Source of the DNA: Oceanospirillaceae bacterium
GTDB lineage: Bacteria > Pseudomonadota > Gammaproteobacteria > Pseudomonadales > Oceanobacteraceae
Direction of reading: 5' to 3'
Assembly: GCA_002724925.1 (NCBI GenBank)
Contig: PBQA01000029.1
Coordinates: 36,555 to 100,554, forward strand
Length of the DNA stretch: 64,000 nucleotides
A program made the position numbers and the translations under genes. The notes below the pieces were generated by a model. It was not told the DNA's origin. It made no database searches and saw only the letters and a list, made by a program, of their open reading frames with translations. Positions within the stretch are counted from its first letter, which is position 1, and every line of letters begins with the position of its first letter. Below, one piece after another: positions 19,342 through 28,886 of the stretch.

Positions 19342-19644
19342 ATGTCTGTACGTGCATCATTGGCGGGTAACGGCCAGGAACTGGTCATTCAGGTTGACGG
19401 ACGCTTTGACTTCAGTGCTCATCAGGAGTTTCGGGATGCCTATGAAAGTGCATCGCAGGTGCGGAAATATATTGTCGACCTGGGCGGTGCTACTTACCTC
19501 GACAGCTCAGCTTTGGGTATGCTGCTTCTGCTGCGCGATCACGCGGGCGGAGACCACTCTGAAATTTCAATTACGAACTGTAATGATGACGTTCGTAAGA
19601 TTCTGGCAATTTCAAACTTCGAGCAACTTTTCACTATTCAGTAA
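19342..19644 (+). CDS. HsbA-like anti-sigma factor antagonist (STAS)
   Basis: This is a 100-residue single STAS domain with the phosphorylatable loop YLDSSALGML (Ser55/Ser56). It closely fits HsbA of P. aeruginosa, which switches between partners that include the anti-sigma factor FlgM. The partner phosphatase/kinase is encoded nine bases downstream. STAS, REC-PP2C and Hpt genes are found between fliJ and fliK in Pseudomonas putida-type loci, so this trio is the expected occupant of the interval and the che2 genes are the extra ones. ATG 19342 follows CAGGAGAT. Confidence 0.85.
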   Translation: MSVRASLAGNGQELVIQVDGRFDFSAHQEFRDAYESASQVRKYIVDLGGATYLDSSALGMLLLLRDHAGGDHSEISITNCNDDVRKILAISNFEQLFTIQ

Positions 19645-19653
19645 CAGGTAATC

Positions 19654-21354
19654 ATGACCGCTTATAAGGTCCTGATAGCGGACGATAACAGCGTTGATCG
19701 CAAAGTGTTATCACGCGTTGTCCGCAACCAGGGAAACGATGTAATAGAAGCGACAAACGGATTTGAAGCGGTAGATATCTTTACGGAGCATCGCCCCGAT
19801 ATCGTCTTGATGGACGTTATGATGCCTGGCCTCAACGGAAAGGAGGCCACCCGCCAGATTAAGACGATCGCCGACGAAGATTTTATCCCCGTTATCTTTC
19901 TGACATCGCTATCGGATGCACAGAGCCTGGCCGATTGTCTTGAGTCAGGTGGTGATGACTTTTTAACCAAGCCTTATAACCATGTAGTTCTGCAGGCAAA
20001 AATCGCTTCTTATCACCGCATGTCGGAAATGCATCGCACGCTGCTAAATCAACGTGATGAAATCGCACGTGTTAACCGGCATATGCTGCAGGAGCAGTGC
20101 GTTGCTAAGGCTGTGTATGATAACGTTGCCCACGCAGGCTGTCTTACCTCCCCGAATATCCGATACGAACTGTCTCCACTTGCCGTTTTTAACGGTGATG
20201 TTCTGTTGGCCGCCCGCAAGCCGGGTGGTGGGATGCATGTATTGCTGGGCGATTTTACAGGGCATGGGCTTCCGGCTGCGATTGGTGCAATGCCGATGGC
20301 CGATATCTTTTACGGAATGACGGCGAAAGGCTTTGGTCTTCGTGAGGTACTTCGTGAGATCAACCAGAAGTTAAAAAGTATTCTGCCGGTAGGGTTTTTC
20401 TGTTGTGCTGCTGCGGTCGACCTGGCCCCGGACCGACAAGCCGCCAGCGTATGGATGGGCGGCGTGCCAGACTGTTATCTGTTGCGTAACGACGGTGAAA
20501 TGATAGAAACATTATCATCACGTCATCTTCCTCTGGGTGTGATGTCCGCTGATAAGTTCAATGATCAGATGACCGAATTTCCGATGGCAAACGGAGACCG
20601 GCTATTTCTCTGGTCGGACGGAATCATCGAAGCCCGTAATTCTGACGGTGAAATGTTTGGACAAGAGAGGTTATTAAACGTAGTAAGAGATTCTGCGCAT
20701 GCGAGCGAAGTGTATGAAGATATCCAGCGTGCGGTGGACGAATTTGTTGACGGTTCGGAACAGGATGATGACACTACTCTGATTGAAGTCGTCATGGATG
20801 ATGCACTGCGTGAAGATAAAGAAAGCGCAGTTACTAAGGCCGGTATTTCACAGGGCCCACGAGACTGGAATATGGAGTATCGTCTCGAAGCTTCTACGCT
20901 GAAGTCATTCAACCCAGTGCCACTGATGAATCATATAATGATGGAGGTCCCCGGGCTTCGCGCGATTGGCGGTCAGCTCTATACGGTCGTCGCTGAACTT
21001 TTTTCAAATGCCTTTGAGCATGGTGTGTTGGGATTGGAGTCTTCGATGAAGCAATCGCCAGATGGTTTCGTGGAGTATTACCGTCAGCGAGAAAAGCGTG
21101 TTGCTGCTCTTGAGGAAGGTTTTGTCCGTATTAATATGCATCATACGGGGGACGGTGACAGCGGTAAGCTGACTCTGACTCTGGAAGACAGTGGTGACGG
21201 GTTCGACTATCAACAACATGATATAAGCATTGGAAATAATTACTCAGGCCGAGGTATTCCCCTGATTGAGAGCATCTGTGATTCAATTGAGTATCACGGT
21301 AAGGGGAACAAAGTGTCGGTGGTTATTCACTGGCCATTGGAGCTGGAGACATGA
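19654..21354 (+). CDS. HsbR-like response regulator with PP2C phosphatase and HATPase domains
   Basis: The 566-residue protein has three modules: a receiver with Asp54 (IVLMDVMMP), a SpoIIE-type PP2C phosphatase (about 165-385, with LLGDFTGHGLPAA and LFLWSDGIIEA) and a C-terminal RsbW-like ATPase (about 415-560, with VVAELFSNAFEHG and GRGIPLIESICDSIEY). In P. aeruginosa HsbR this architecture lets phosphorylation switch the protein between kinase and phosphatase toward the STAS partner HsbA. The 3' end overlaps the Hpt gene by four bases, which points to a phosphorelay input. Confidence 0.9.
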   Translation: MTAYKVLIADDNSVDRKVLSRVVRNQGNDVIEATNGFEAVDIFTEHRPDIVLMDVMMPGLNGKEATRQIKTIADEDFIPVIFLTSLSDAQSLADCLESGGDDFLTKPYNHVVLQAKIASYHRMSEMHRTLLNQRDEIARVNRHMLQEQCVAKAVYDNVAHAGCLTSPNIRYELSPLAVFNGDVLLAARKPGGGMHVLLGDFTGHGLPAAIGAMPMADIFYGMTAKGFGLREVLREINQKLKSILPVGFFCCAAAVDLAPDRQAASVWMGGVPDCYLLRNDGEMIETLSSRHLPLGVMSADKFNDQMTEFPMANGDRLFLWSDGIIEARNSDGEMFGQERLLNVVRDSAHASEVYEDIQRAVDEFVDGSEQDDDTTLIEVVMDDALREDKESAVTKAGISQGPRDWNMEYRLEASTLKSFNPVPLMNHIMMEVPGLRAIGGQLYTVVAELFSNAFEHGVLGLESSMKQSPDGFVEYYRQREKRVAALEEGFVRINMHHTGDGDSGKLTLTLEDSGDGFDYQQHDISIGNNYSGRGIPLIESICDSIEYHGKGNKVSVVIHWPLELET

Positions 21355-21677
21355 TCGACCTTGATTCGTTGAATATGCTGAAAGACATTATGGAAGAAGA
21401 GTTTCAGCCTCTCATTGAATTGTATATACGTGATAGTGACAGACGTTTCCCCGAAATGCGTCAGGCATTGCAAGAGGGCGATTGCGAAAGTGTCCGCATG
21501 ACGGTGCATAGTTTCAAAGGCGCAAGCAGTAATGTGTGCGCTGTTGAATTAGCCGAGCAGGCGTATTCGGTTGAAAAAATGGCGATCGCCGGCGATACCG
21601 CTCACCTTAGAGGTGCAATTGACGAACTTGAGCAGTCCTATCTGCGGGTTCGTCAGCAATTGAATTCTCTCCTATAG
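21351..21677 (+). CDS. Histidine phosphotransfer (Hpt) protein
   Basis: This is a 108-residue four-helix Hpt domain with the phospho-His motif VHSFKGASSN (His53). ATG 21351 overlaps the stop of the REC-PP2C gene (ATGA). No hybrid kinase is encoded nearby, so its phosphodonor must lie elsewhere. The adjacent receiver of the HsbR-like protein is its obvious acceptor. HptB plays this role for HsbR in P. aeruginosa, though it is encoded close to the same genes there. Confidence 0.9.
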   Translation: MIDLDSLNMLKDIMEEEFQPLIELYIRDSDRRFPEMRQALQEGDCESVRMTVHSFKGASSNVCAVELAEQAYSVEKMAIAGDTAHLRGAIDELEQSYLRVRQQLNSLL

Positions 21678-21705
21678 GCTCCGCGCATTCCCCTGATCTG
21701 AAAAC

Positions 21706-21721
21706 TGGCCCACCTTTTGCG
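21706..21721 (+). promoter_or_regulatory. Sigma-54 promoter of fliK
   Basis: TGGCCCACCTTTTGCG has GG and GC separated by ten bases and TTGC at -12. It starts 29 bases after the Hpt stop and 50 bases before the fliK ATG. Confidence 0.75.
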
Positions 21722-21755
21722 ATATCACCGGTAACCCAGATAACAGGAGACCGGG

Positions 21756-23114
21756 ATGAACCCTTCTCTTCCAAACAGCCCAATGGCATCACTGTTGATG
21801 TCACTTGGGGGCAATATTGATTTCCAGGGCCTGAAACTCAGTGGTGACGGGGCCTCTGGCTTAAGTGACTTCTCGAATTTACTTGACCAGATGCAACTTC
21901 AACCGCTCGAATCATTAGAAAAGAGCGGTATATCCCCGGCTCTGGCGGCAATGCCAGAGGGGCAAAGTCTGCCGCTGGACTTGCCGCTTAGTTTGCCGTT
22001 GGACTCTGCAACAGATGGCGCTCAGATTATTCCTGAAGGCCAGTTGTCACTCGTTGCAGTTGAAAAGCCGCTGGATGATTCTGGTCGCGAGTTGATGGGA
22101 GACACCCTGATGGCTCAGATTCAGAAAGGAAAAGATATTTCAGTACGCTACACCGATCAGGAAGGCGTGACTGATAATGCGGACCCAGATGCCGCGCTTG
22201 TGGATAGTGATACTTCTGTGGATGCGGCGGTCGAAGTAGCTTCGCCACTCGCTGTTGCGTCTGTTTCTCCTGTTGCAGCTGCTGTACGAAGTCAGAACGC
22301 AGCCGAGGGTCGTTTGCAAACTGATCAGAAAACGTCAGGTAAACCACAAGCATCAGTGCCATTAACTGATGGTGTCGATGCCGCTGCAGAAGATGCCGAA
22401 GCAGAGCTGGTCAGTGGCGTATTTAAGCCGGTCACGGCTGAAGACAGCCCGGTTGAAACGTCTGGCTACCGTGACAACCTGACGGGAATGCAGAACAACG
22501 CACCCGCTCAGTTACAGTCAGCCTCAGCGACGCCTGCCCAGTCTCAGACGGCCACTGCTATAAATGTTACTGCCGCATCTGACCTGATCAACGCCGAGAG
22601 CACCGGTGAAGAAATTGCCACGGAAGACTACAGCTTCGAGGAAGGTTTCGAGCAGAAGCTTCAGCGCCAGTTCCGCGAGCGGTTAGATTTTGGTCAGGAT
22701 CGTCGCGAGTGGACGCCAGCTCTGGGCGCTCGTCTGATGACCATGGTGGCCAATGATGTGCAGCACGCTCGCATTCAGCTGGACCCTCCCGAGCTGGGCA
22801 GTCTTGAAATCCGAATGCAGGTTCAGAACGATCAGGCCAGTGTTCAGGTGTCTGCACAAAGCCATCAGGTGAAAGATGTTCTTGATAGCAGTGCGCAGCG
22901 ATTGCGGGATGCGTTGGCTGCTGAAGGCATCGAATTGAATGAGTTCAGTGTTTCAGCTGACAGTGGCGGCCAGGGCCGGGACAGCGGTTCCGATGGCTCT
23001 GATGGCGGAGACAACGGCTATGCCGGCGGCTCAGGTGTTGAGGGTGATGAGCTCGTCGGGGGAAATGAGGTTCATGTTCCTGCGCCAGATTCGCTGCTGG
23101 ATACGTTCGCTTAG
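21756..23114 (+). CDS. fliK: Flagellar hook-length control protein FliK
   Basis: FliK is the exported molecular ruler that stops hook growth and switches FlhB specificity. The 452-residue product is Ala/Gln/Ser-rich and low in sequence conservation up to about 290. A conserved Flg_hook C-terminal domain follows (about 310-395), with LDPPELGSLEIRMQ and an LRDALAAEGIELNEFSV helix, then a Gly/Asp/Ser-rich tail. CAGGAGACCGGG precedes ATG 21756. It has its own sigma-54 promoter and is separated from fliL by 289 bases. Confidence 0.9.
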   Translation: MNPSLPNSPMASLLMSLGGNIDFQGLKLSGDGASGLSDFSNLLDQMQLQPLESLEKSGISPALAAMPEGQSLPLDLPLSLPLDSATDGAQIIPEGQLSLVAVEKPLDDSGRELMGDTLMAQIQKGKDISVRYTDQEGVTDNADPDAALVDSDTSVDAAVEVASPLAVASVSPVAAAVRSQNAAEGRLQTDQKTSGKPQASVPLTDGVDAAAEDAEAELVSGVFKPVTAEDSPVETSGYRDNLTGMQNNAPAQLQSASATPAQSQTATAINVTAASDLINAESTGEEIATEDYSFEEGFEQKLQRQFRERLDFGQDRREWTPALGARLMTMVANDVQHARIQLDPPELGSLEIRMQVQNDQASVQVSAQSHQVKDVLDSSAQRLRDALAAEGIELNEFSVSADSGGQGRDSGSDGSDGGDNGYAGGSGVEGDELVGGNEVHVPAPDSLLDTFA

Positions 23115-23121
23115 CCTTCTG

Positions 23122-23162
23122 AACTCAGCTCAGACTGTAAGACCATGCTTCTGGTCTGAGTT
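23122..23162 (+). terminator. Nested inverted repeats after fliK
   Basis: AACTCAG (23122-23128) pairs with CTGAGTT (23156-23162). Inside, AGACCA (23140) and TGGTCT (23152) form a stem with loop TGCTTC. They lie just after the fliK stop and before the separate fliL promoter. The T-tract is poor, so this may be a weak or Rho-assisted terminator. I see nothing else in the rest of the fliK-fliL gap before the sigma-54 site at 23360. Confidence 0.4.
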
Positions 23163-23359
23163 GCTTATCTGAGGCTACGCACTCGACGCTTTTGTCCTCA
23201 TTTTATTCTGAGAGCTGCCGCTCTGGTGGCTCGATTCTTTGTTTTTGTTGCTGTTCCTTCGACTGTTGGTGAAATCCGCCAGTAGCCCCAGTGATTTACT
23301 TCTACACTGAAATCAGGCTGAGCATTTAAGTTTGATGTCATTTTTTTGGCGAAAAAACG

Positions 23360-23375
23360 TGGCACAAGCTTTGCA
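23360..23375 (+). promoter_or_regulatory. Sigma-54 promoter of fliL
   Basis: TGGCACAAGCTTTGCA matches the -24/-12 consensus nearly perfectly with ten-base GG-GC spacing. It lies 29 bases before the fliL ATG, with AAGGAGAT as ribosome site between. Confidence 0.88.
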
Positions 23376-23403
23376 AATTTGACTTCATAAAGGAGATATC
23401 CGA

Positions 23404-23934
23404 ATGGCAAAAGAACAGGACCTGAAGCTCGAAGGTCAGGAAGGCGAAGAAGAACAGTCGGGTGGTGGTAAGAAGAAACTCATTATCATCATCGGCATTG
23501 TGGTGGTTGTCTTGCTGGCGGGTGGTGGTGCTGCGGCCTTCTTCTTACTCGGTGGAGAAGACGAAGAAGCGACCGATGAAGAAGTGGTAGAAGAGGTCGT
23601 CGAGGAACCGGAAATTCCGGCAGTGTACGTCAAACTGAAACCCGAATTTGTGATCAGTTTTCAGGTCGGTACGCGTCAGAGATACGTCCAGGCGAGTATC
23701 GAAATTATGACGCGTCAGCAGTCCATCGTTGATGCACTCGAGTTGCACGAGCCGATGGTGAGAAACGAAGTAATCAATATTGTTAGCCGCCAGGAGTTTG
23801 CGACATTACGAACAGCCGAAGGACGGGTTGCTCTGCAGAACGCTTTAAAAAGCGCAATCACGGAAATGATGGAACGGGAAGCAGGCTCTGACGGTGTCGA
23901 AGCTGTGCTGTTTACCAACTTTGTAATGCAGTAG
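23404..23934 (+). CDS. fliL: Flagellar basal-body-associated protein FliL
   Basis: FliL surrounds the stator units at the motor and supports torque under load. The 176-residue product has a charged cytoplasmic N-terminus, one transmembrane helix (about 27-48, flanked by glycine runs), a strongly acidic linker (EDEEATDEEVVEEVVEEPE) and a periplasmic FliL domain ending TNFVMQ. It is the first gene of the fliLMNOPQR-flhB block; fliM follows after nine bases. Confidence 0.93.
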   Translation: MAKEQDLKLEGQEGEEEQSGGGKKKLIIIIGIVVVVLLAGGGAAAFFLLGGEDEEATDEEVVEEVVEEPEIPAVYVKLKPEFVISFQVGTRQRYVQASIEIMTRQQSIVDALELHEPMVRNEVINIVSRQEFATLRTAEGRVALQNALKSAITEMMEREAGSDGVEAVLFTNFVMQ

Positions 23935-23943
23935 GAATGAGTT

Positions 23944-24912
23944 GTGCAGGATTTACTGTCGCAAGATGAAATCGATGCCTTATTGCATGGTGTAGACGAC
24001 GGCGACATTGGCCCCGAAGAAGAGGTCGATGCGGCCGGAATCAAATCCTACGATCTGACCAGTAACGACCGTATCGTCCGCGGACGTATGCCGACGCTGG
24101 AGATGATCAATGAGCGATTTGCCCGCTATACCCGCATCAGCATGTTTAATTTTCTGCGCCGAAGTGCCGATGTTGCCTCCGGTGGTGTTCAGATTATGAA
24201 ATTTGGTGAGTACATACATACCTTGTATGTACCTACCAGCCTGAACCTCGTGAAGATGCGTCCTTTGCGTGGTACAGCGTTGTTTATCCTTGATGCGAAG
24301 CTGGTTTTTAAGCTGGTGGATAACTTTTTTGGTGGCGATGGTCGTCACGCTAAGATTGAAGGTCGTGAATTTACTCCGACCGAAGTACGAGTGGTGCAGT
24401 TAATTCTGACGCAGGTCTTCAACGACATGATGGAAGCCTGGTCACCGGTGATTCCTGTTGAGTTTGAATACGTCGGCTCTGAAGTAAACCCTGCGATGGC
24501 GAATATCGTCAGCCCGAGTGAAGTCGTGGTCGTCAGTACTTTTCATATTGAACTCGACGGTGGCGGGGGGGATCTTCACCTGACGATTCCTTATTCCATG
24601 ATTGAACCGATGCGCGAGGTTCTGGATGCAGGTTTTCAGAGCGATGTTGACGACGTGGATGAGCGTTGGCAGCAGTCTCTTCGCGAAGATATTCTCGAAG
24701 CGCCGGTTGAGATACACGGAACGCTGGCGCAGAGAGACATTACGTTACGAGAAGTTGCCGCGCTGAAAACCGGCGATGTAATACCAATAGAAATTCCCGA
24801 AGACTTTGTATTGGAAGCGAATGGCATTCCAATTTTTACCGGGAAAATGGGCATATCCAATGAGAATCTGGCCGTCAAAATAAAAGAACAGATTTCTCAC
24901 AGAAAACGCTGA
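23944..24912 (+). CDS. fliM: Flagellar motor switch protein FliM
   Basis: FliM is the C-ring protein that binds phospho-CheY. The N-terminal peptide MQDLLSQDEIDALLHGV is the classical CheY-binding motif. The middle domain resembles CheC and the C-terminus (about 245-315) is the SpoA domain that pairs with FliN. The 322-residue length is normal. It starts at GTG 23944; no ATG gives the conserved N-terminus. Confidence 0.95.
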   Translation: MQDLLSQDEIDALLHGVDDGDIGPEEEVDAAGIKSYDLTSNDRIVRGRMPTLEMINERFARYTRISMFNFLRRSADVASGGVQIMKFGEYIHTLYVPTSLNLVKMRPLRGTALFILDAKLVFKLVDNFFGGDGRHAKIEGREFTPTEVRVVQLILTQVFNDMMEAWSPVIPVEFEYVGSEVNPAMANIVSPSEVVVVSTFHIELDGGGGDLHLTIPYSMIEPMREVLDAGFQSDVDDVDERWQQSLREDILEAPVEIHGTLAQRDITLREVAALKTGDVIPIEIPEDFVLEANGIPIFTGKMGISNENLAVKIKEQISHRKR

Positions 24913-24924
24913 CAGGAGCAGGTT

Positions 24925-25455
24925 ATGAGTGACGAAAAAGATCAGGATCAGTCACCCGAAGAAGAATTAGATCCTCAGAAACTTGCTGATGAAGTGGCGG
25001 GTGGTATCGAAGAAGCCAGTGGCGACGACAGTGCGACAGAAGGCGAGGAAGATAGTCAGGCGCTTGCAGATGAGTGGGCGGCGGCAATGGAAGAGGCTGG
25101 TGAAACTGAAGATGAAGAACCTGAGCCTGACCCCGTAAAACAGGTCGAGCTTGATGAGCTGCAGGACGAAGGTCGCCCTGGAGGTAATGGTGATAATCCC
25201 GAGCTTGAAGTCATTCTGGATATTCCGGTTCGTATATCAATGGAAGTAGGCGCGACCAAAATACCTATCCGAAACCTGTTGCAATTAAATCAGGGGTCAG
25301 TCGTTGAGCTGGATCGTTTGGCTGGTGAGCCATTGGACGTTCTGGTGAATGGAACTCTGATTGCACATGGTGAGGTGGTCATGGTTAACGATAAGTTTGG
25401 TATCCGCCTGACGGATGTGGTGAGTCAGAGTGAACGTATACACCGTCTGCGCTAG
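24925..25455 (+). CDS. fliN: Flagellar motor switch protein FliN
   Basis: FliN forms the base of the C ring and docks FliH-FliI. The 176-residue product has an acidic, disordered N-terminal half (1-85) and a SpoA domain at about 95-175 (LDIPVRISMEVGATKIPIR, LVNGTLIAHGEVVMVNDKFG). It overlaps fliO by 26 bases, which suggests coupled translation. Confidence 0.94.
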   Translation: MSDEKDQDQSPEEELDPQKLADEVAGGIEEASGDDSATEGEEDSQALADEWAAAMEEAGETEDEEPEPDPVKQVELDELQDEGRPGGNGDNPELEVILDIPVRISMEVGATKIPIRNLLQLNQGSVVELDRLAGEPLDVLVNGTLIAHGEVVMVNDKFGIRLTDVVSQSERIHRLR

Positions 25456-25837
25456 TTTATTGTTGTTTCTGCCCGGGCTGGCAGCCGCTGAAGAGCAGGT
25501 CGCGCCAATGTTGCAGGCGACACCGATGGCAAGCGCTGGAAAAGTCGTACTGTTTCTGGTGCTTATCCTCGGGCTCATCGTTGGCTTGGCCTGGCTGGTC
25601 AATAAAACCCGGGTTGGTCAGTGGACTGGCGGCGCTCAACATCTTAAGACATTGGCAGTGTTGCCTCTTGGACAGCGTGAAAAAGTAGCCATTATTCAAG
25701 CCGGTGAGCAGCAGCTGGTGATTGGTATTACACCGCATGGCATTAATACACTGGCGACCCTTGATCAACCGATTGATGTCGCTGAAAGTAAGCCTGCCGA
25801 TTTTGCCGACATTCTGAAAAAGGCCGTGCGCAAATGA
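25430..25837 (+). CDS. fliO: Flagellar export assembly protein FliO
   Basis: FliO is a scaffold for assembling the FliPQR export gate in the inner membrane. The 135-residue product starts at GTG 25430 inside fliN and has an N-terminal signal-like segment ([17 protein letters not shown]), one transmembrane helix (about 38-58, [19 protein letters not shown]) and a cytoplasmic beta-rich domain ([19 protein letters not shown]). Its stop overlaps the fliP ATG by four bases. Confidence 0.9.
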   Translation: MNVYTVCASLLLFLPGLAAAEEQVAPMLQATPMASAGKVVLFLVLILGLIVGLAWLVNKTRVGQWTGGAQHLKTLAVLPLGQREKVAIIQAGEQQLVIGITPHGINTLATLDQPIDVAESKPADFADILKKAVRK

Positions 25838-26601
25838 TGACTCTGATGCGCTGGTTACCCATCCTGTTTTTTATGCCGATGGTTGCTTTCGGTGCTGATC
25901 CCGCGACGCCCGTAACTGGGCCGGGCGGCATTCCTGCTGTTGTGTACACCGCCAATGATAATGGTGGTCAGTACTCGGTGACTATTCAGATTCTTGTATT
26001 AATGACGCTGCTGACGGTGTTACCGTCGTTGCTCATTATGATGACCTCGTTTACCCGCATTATTGTTGTGTTGGCAATTCTTCGTCAGGCCATTGGTTTA
26101 CAGCAGACGCCATCCAATCAGGTACTGCTGGGACTTTCTCTGTTTCTTACTTTGTTTATTATGATGCCGGTATTTCGTATCGTTAATGCCGATGCGATAC
26201 AGCCATATCTTGCCGAAGAGATTGCTCCGCTGGAGGCGCTGGAGCGAGCAGCGGTTCCTATGCATGAGTTTATGCTAGCGCAGACACGGGAAACGGATCT
26301 TGATCTTTTCGTACGCATTAGCGGCCGTACTGATATTGCAGGCCCGGCAGAAACGCCGATTCATATTCTGATTCCAGCATTTATCACCAGTGAACTGAAA
26401 ACGGCTTTTCAGATTGGCTTCCTGATATTTATTCCGTTCCTGATCATTGACCTTGTGGTGGCCAGTATCCTGATGGCCATGGGTATGATGATGCTGTCGC
26501 CCATCATTATATCGTTGCCATTTAAAATCATGTTGTTCGTATTGATTGATGGCTGGGCATTAATCATGGGTACTCTGGCGAACAGTTTCGGAACGATTTA
26601 G
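25834..26601 (+). CDS. fliP: Flagellar export gate protein FliP
   Basis: FliP forms the pentameric core of the export gate with FliQ and FliR. The 255-residue product has a cleavable signal peptide (1-20, ending AFGAD), four membrane helices and the signatures [21 protein letters not shown] and [23 protein letters not shown] segment near the C-terminus. ATG 25834 overlaps the fliO stop. Confidence 0.95.
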   Translation: MMTLMRWLPILFFMPMVAFGADPATPVTGPGGIPAVVYTANDNGGQYSVTIQILVLMTLLTVLPSLLIMMTSFTRIIVVLAILRQAIGLQQTPSNQVLLGLSLFLTLFIMMPVFRIVNADAIQPYLAEEIAPLEALERAAVPMHEFMLAQTRETDLDLFVRISGRTDIAGPAETPIHILIPAFITSELKTAFQIGFLIFIPFLIIDLVVASILMAMGMMMLSPIIISLPFKIMLFVLIDGWALIMGTLANSFGTI

Positions 26602-26642
26602 AAAGGGAAACATGGTCACAAATACGCACTCGGGAGGCCGTG

Positions 26643-26912
26643 ATGTCTGAAGCGATAATCGGTGATATTTTTACCAGCGCGCTCTATATCGTGCTGGCCA
26701 TTGTTGTGGTGATCATTGTCCCAAGTTTGATTATTGGTCTGATGGTAAGTACGTTTCAGGCGGCAACTCAGATCAATGAGCAGACGCTGAGCTTTCTTCC
26801 GCGTTTGGTGGTGACTTTGCTGGCGATGATTATGTTTGGCCCCTGGGCCGTCAGTGCTGTGCTCGATTTTACGCGTGAAATCTACCTCAATATTCCGTTT
26901 CTGATCGGGTGA
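26643..26912 (+). CDS. fliQ: Flagellar export gate protein FliQ
   Basis: FliQ packs around the FliP-FliR core. The product is 89 residues with two transmembrane helices (about 15-38 and 50-75) and the conserved QEQTLSFLPR-like loop (here NEQTLSFLPRL). ATG 26643 is preferred over GTG 26640 because GGGAGG lies at 26632-26637. The gene is preceded by 41 bases without features and fliR begins three bases after its stop. Confidence 0.95.
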   Translation: MSEAIIGDIFTSALYIVLAIVVVIIVPSLIIGLMVSTFQAATQINEQTLSFLPRLVVTLLAMIMFGPWAVSAVLDFTREIYLNIPFLIG

Positions 26913-26915
26913 GCT

Positions 26916-27692
26916 GTGATTGAGGTCGAAGCACTGGATATCAGCCACTGGATTACCCGCTATGTGTATCCCTTTGCGCGGATATCCGGTCTTCTAATGG
27001 TGATGCCTTTGATCGGTACTCGCATGGTCTCAATGAGGGTGCGCCTGCTTCTTGCCGTTGCAGTTACCCTGGTTGTCGTACCGCTATTACCGCCGATCCC
27101 TAAGGTCGAAGCCATCTCTCTTGCTTCTGTGATCATTATTCTGCAGCAATTGTTGATAGGAATCTTACTCGGATTCGTGACCGAATTACTCATGCAGGTG
27201 TTTGTGATTGCGGGGCAGTTGATTGCGATGCAGACCGGCCTCGGTATTGCCACCACCGTAGATCCCAGTCAGGGGGCATCTGTGGTGGTTATCTCGCAGT
27301 GGTTTTTGTTTATGGTCAGCCTCGTTTTTTTGTCGTTGAACGGGCATCTGGTACTCATCGAAATTCTGGTCGATAGCTTCCGTTCTATCCCCATTGGTAT
27401 GGCGAGTTTTTCTGCGGAACAATTTGGATTGCTGGTGAATTGGAGTGGCTGGATGATTGCCGCTGCGGTGGTGATTTCTTTGCCAGCCATGACGGCCTTG
27501 CTGATCGTTAACTTAGCATTTGGTGTCATGACCCGTGCGGCCCCTCAGTTGAATATCTTTGCACTAGGTTTTCCGGTGACCATGATCGTTGGTCTGTTGA
27601 TTATGTGGTTGAACATTGACGAAATGGCAACCAGCTTCCATGGCTACATGGATGTACTATTTGAGTTTCTGAAGAAACTGATCACTCTCTAG
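26916..27692 (+). CDS. fliR: Flagellar export gate protein FliR
   Basis: FliR completes the FliP5-Q4-R1 export gate. The 258-residue product is hydrophobic with about six membrane segments, containing the FliR signature GEIIGQLIAMQTGLG-like stretch (here VIAGQLIAMQTGLGIA) and the conserved VDPSQG. It starts at GTG 26916. It precedes flhB by eight bases. Confidence 0.93.
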   Translation: MIEVEALDISHWITRYVYPFARISGLLMVMPLIGTRMVSMRVRLLLAVAVTLVVVPLLPPIPKVEAISLASVIIILQQLLIGILLGFVTELLMQVFVIAGQLIAMQTGLGIATTVDPSQGASVVVISQWFLFMVSLVFLSLNGHLVLIEILVDSFRSIPIGMASFSAEQFGLLVNWSGWMIAAAVVISLPAMTALLIVNLAFGVMTRAAPQLNIFALGFPVTMIVGLLIMWLNIDEMATSFHGYMDVLFEFLKKLITL

Positions 27693-27700
27693 AGGTCGTT

Positions 27701-28846
27701 ATGGCAGAGCAGGACAGTAGTCAGGAAAAAACAGAAGAACCCACCCCCCGACGCCTCCAGAAAGCGCGCGACGAGGGTCAGGTTCCCCGATCGAAAGAGC
27801 TGGGTACGACCATGGTGCTGGTCATGGGTGCCGCTGGCTTATTGATGTTCGGCCCTTTTATGTCCGAGCGTATCGCGGCAATGGCGAAGCATTCTTTCTC
27901 GTTCGATCGGGATACTGCGTTTGATACCGGTATGATGACGTCGTATCTCGATGCTTCTGCACTGGAGGCTGCGGTGGCGCTTGCTCCGTGGTTAGTTGTT
28001 GTATTGATTGCTGCGTTCGCCGGCCCGCTGTTGGTTGGCGGTTGGTTGTTTTCGGGTAAAGCGATCACCCCCAAGCTTGATCGCTTAAATCCGCTCAGTG
28101 GTCTCAAGCGGATGTTCTCCGCTAATTCTCTGGTTGAATTGTTTAAAGCCTGGGCAAAGGTTCTGGTGGTCGGTACGGTCGCGTGGTTGACACTGATGTT
28201 CTTTTTCCAGGATGCGATGCGTATTCAATATGAAAGTACCGAGTCGGCGATCGATCACGCGGTGACTATCATCATCTGGAGCGTACTAGCCTTGTGTGCT
28301 TCTACGGCATTGATCGCCATTGTCGATGTGCCGTGGCAGATATACAGCTTCACGAAAAAGATGCGTATGTCGATGCAGGAGATCAAAGACGAATACAAAG
28401 AAACCGAGGGTAAGCCCGAAGTCAAAAGCAAGGTTCGCCAGTTGCAGCGTGAGGTCGCTCAACGCCGGATGATGGCAGACGTGCCCGAGGCTGATGTTGT
28501 AATCACCAACCCGACTCACTATTCCGTTGCTCTGCGCTATGACGCTGGGGCCAGTGCAGCGCCTGTACTACTGGCAAAAGGTTCAGATCGGGTGGCGTTG
28601 AAAATACGCGAAATCGCCAAAGAAAATAACGTACCTCAGATGCAGGCTCCGCCGTTGGCCCGAGCGCTCTTCACACACACCAAAGTCGGCGATGAAATTC
28701 CGGAAGGGCTCTATGTCGCCGTGGCGCAGGTACTGGCATATATCTATCAGATGGATCAGTTCGCCAAGGGTAAAGGGCCGAAGCCTGAACGTAAGCCTGA
28801 CATGCCAATTCCTCGTGACCTGAGAGTGGACCCGGACCCGTCATAA
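27701..28846 (+). CDS. flhB: Flagellar export switch protein FlhB
   Basis: FlhB recruits export substrates and changes from rod/hook to filament specificity after autocleavage. The 381-residue product begins EKTEEPTPRRLQKARDEGQVPRS-like, has four membrane helices (30-210) and carries the self-cleavage motif NPTH at 270-273. The C-terminal cytoplasmic domain includes the GADRVALKIRE-type segment. It ends the fliL block; 95 bases follow before flhA, holding a sigma-54 site. Confidence 0.95.
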   Translation: MAEQDSSQEKTEEPTPRRLQKARDEGQVPRSKELGTTMVLVMGAAGLLMFGPFMSERIAAMAKHSFSFDRDTAFDTGMMTSYLDASALEAAVALAPWLVVVLIAAFAGPLLVGGWLFSGKAITPKLDRLNPLSGLKRMFSANSLVELFKAWAKVLVVGTVAWLTLMFFFQDAMRIQYESTESAIDHAVTIIIWSVLALCASTALIAIVDVPWQIYSFTKKMRMSMQEIKDEYKETEGKPEVKSKVRQLQREVAQRRMMADVPEADVVITNPTHYSVALRYDAGASAAPVLLAKGSDRVALKIREIAKENNVPQMQAPPLARALFTHTKVGDEIPEGLYVAVAQVLAYIYQMDQFAKGKGPKPERKPDMPIPRDLRVDPDPS

Positions 28847-28886
28847 CCCGAAAAAATTCGATAAAAATGCTTCCCTTAATTAAAAC

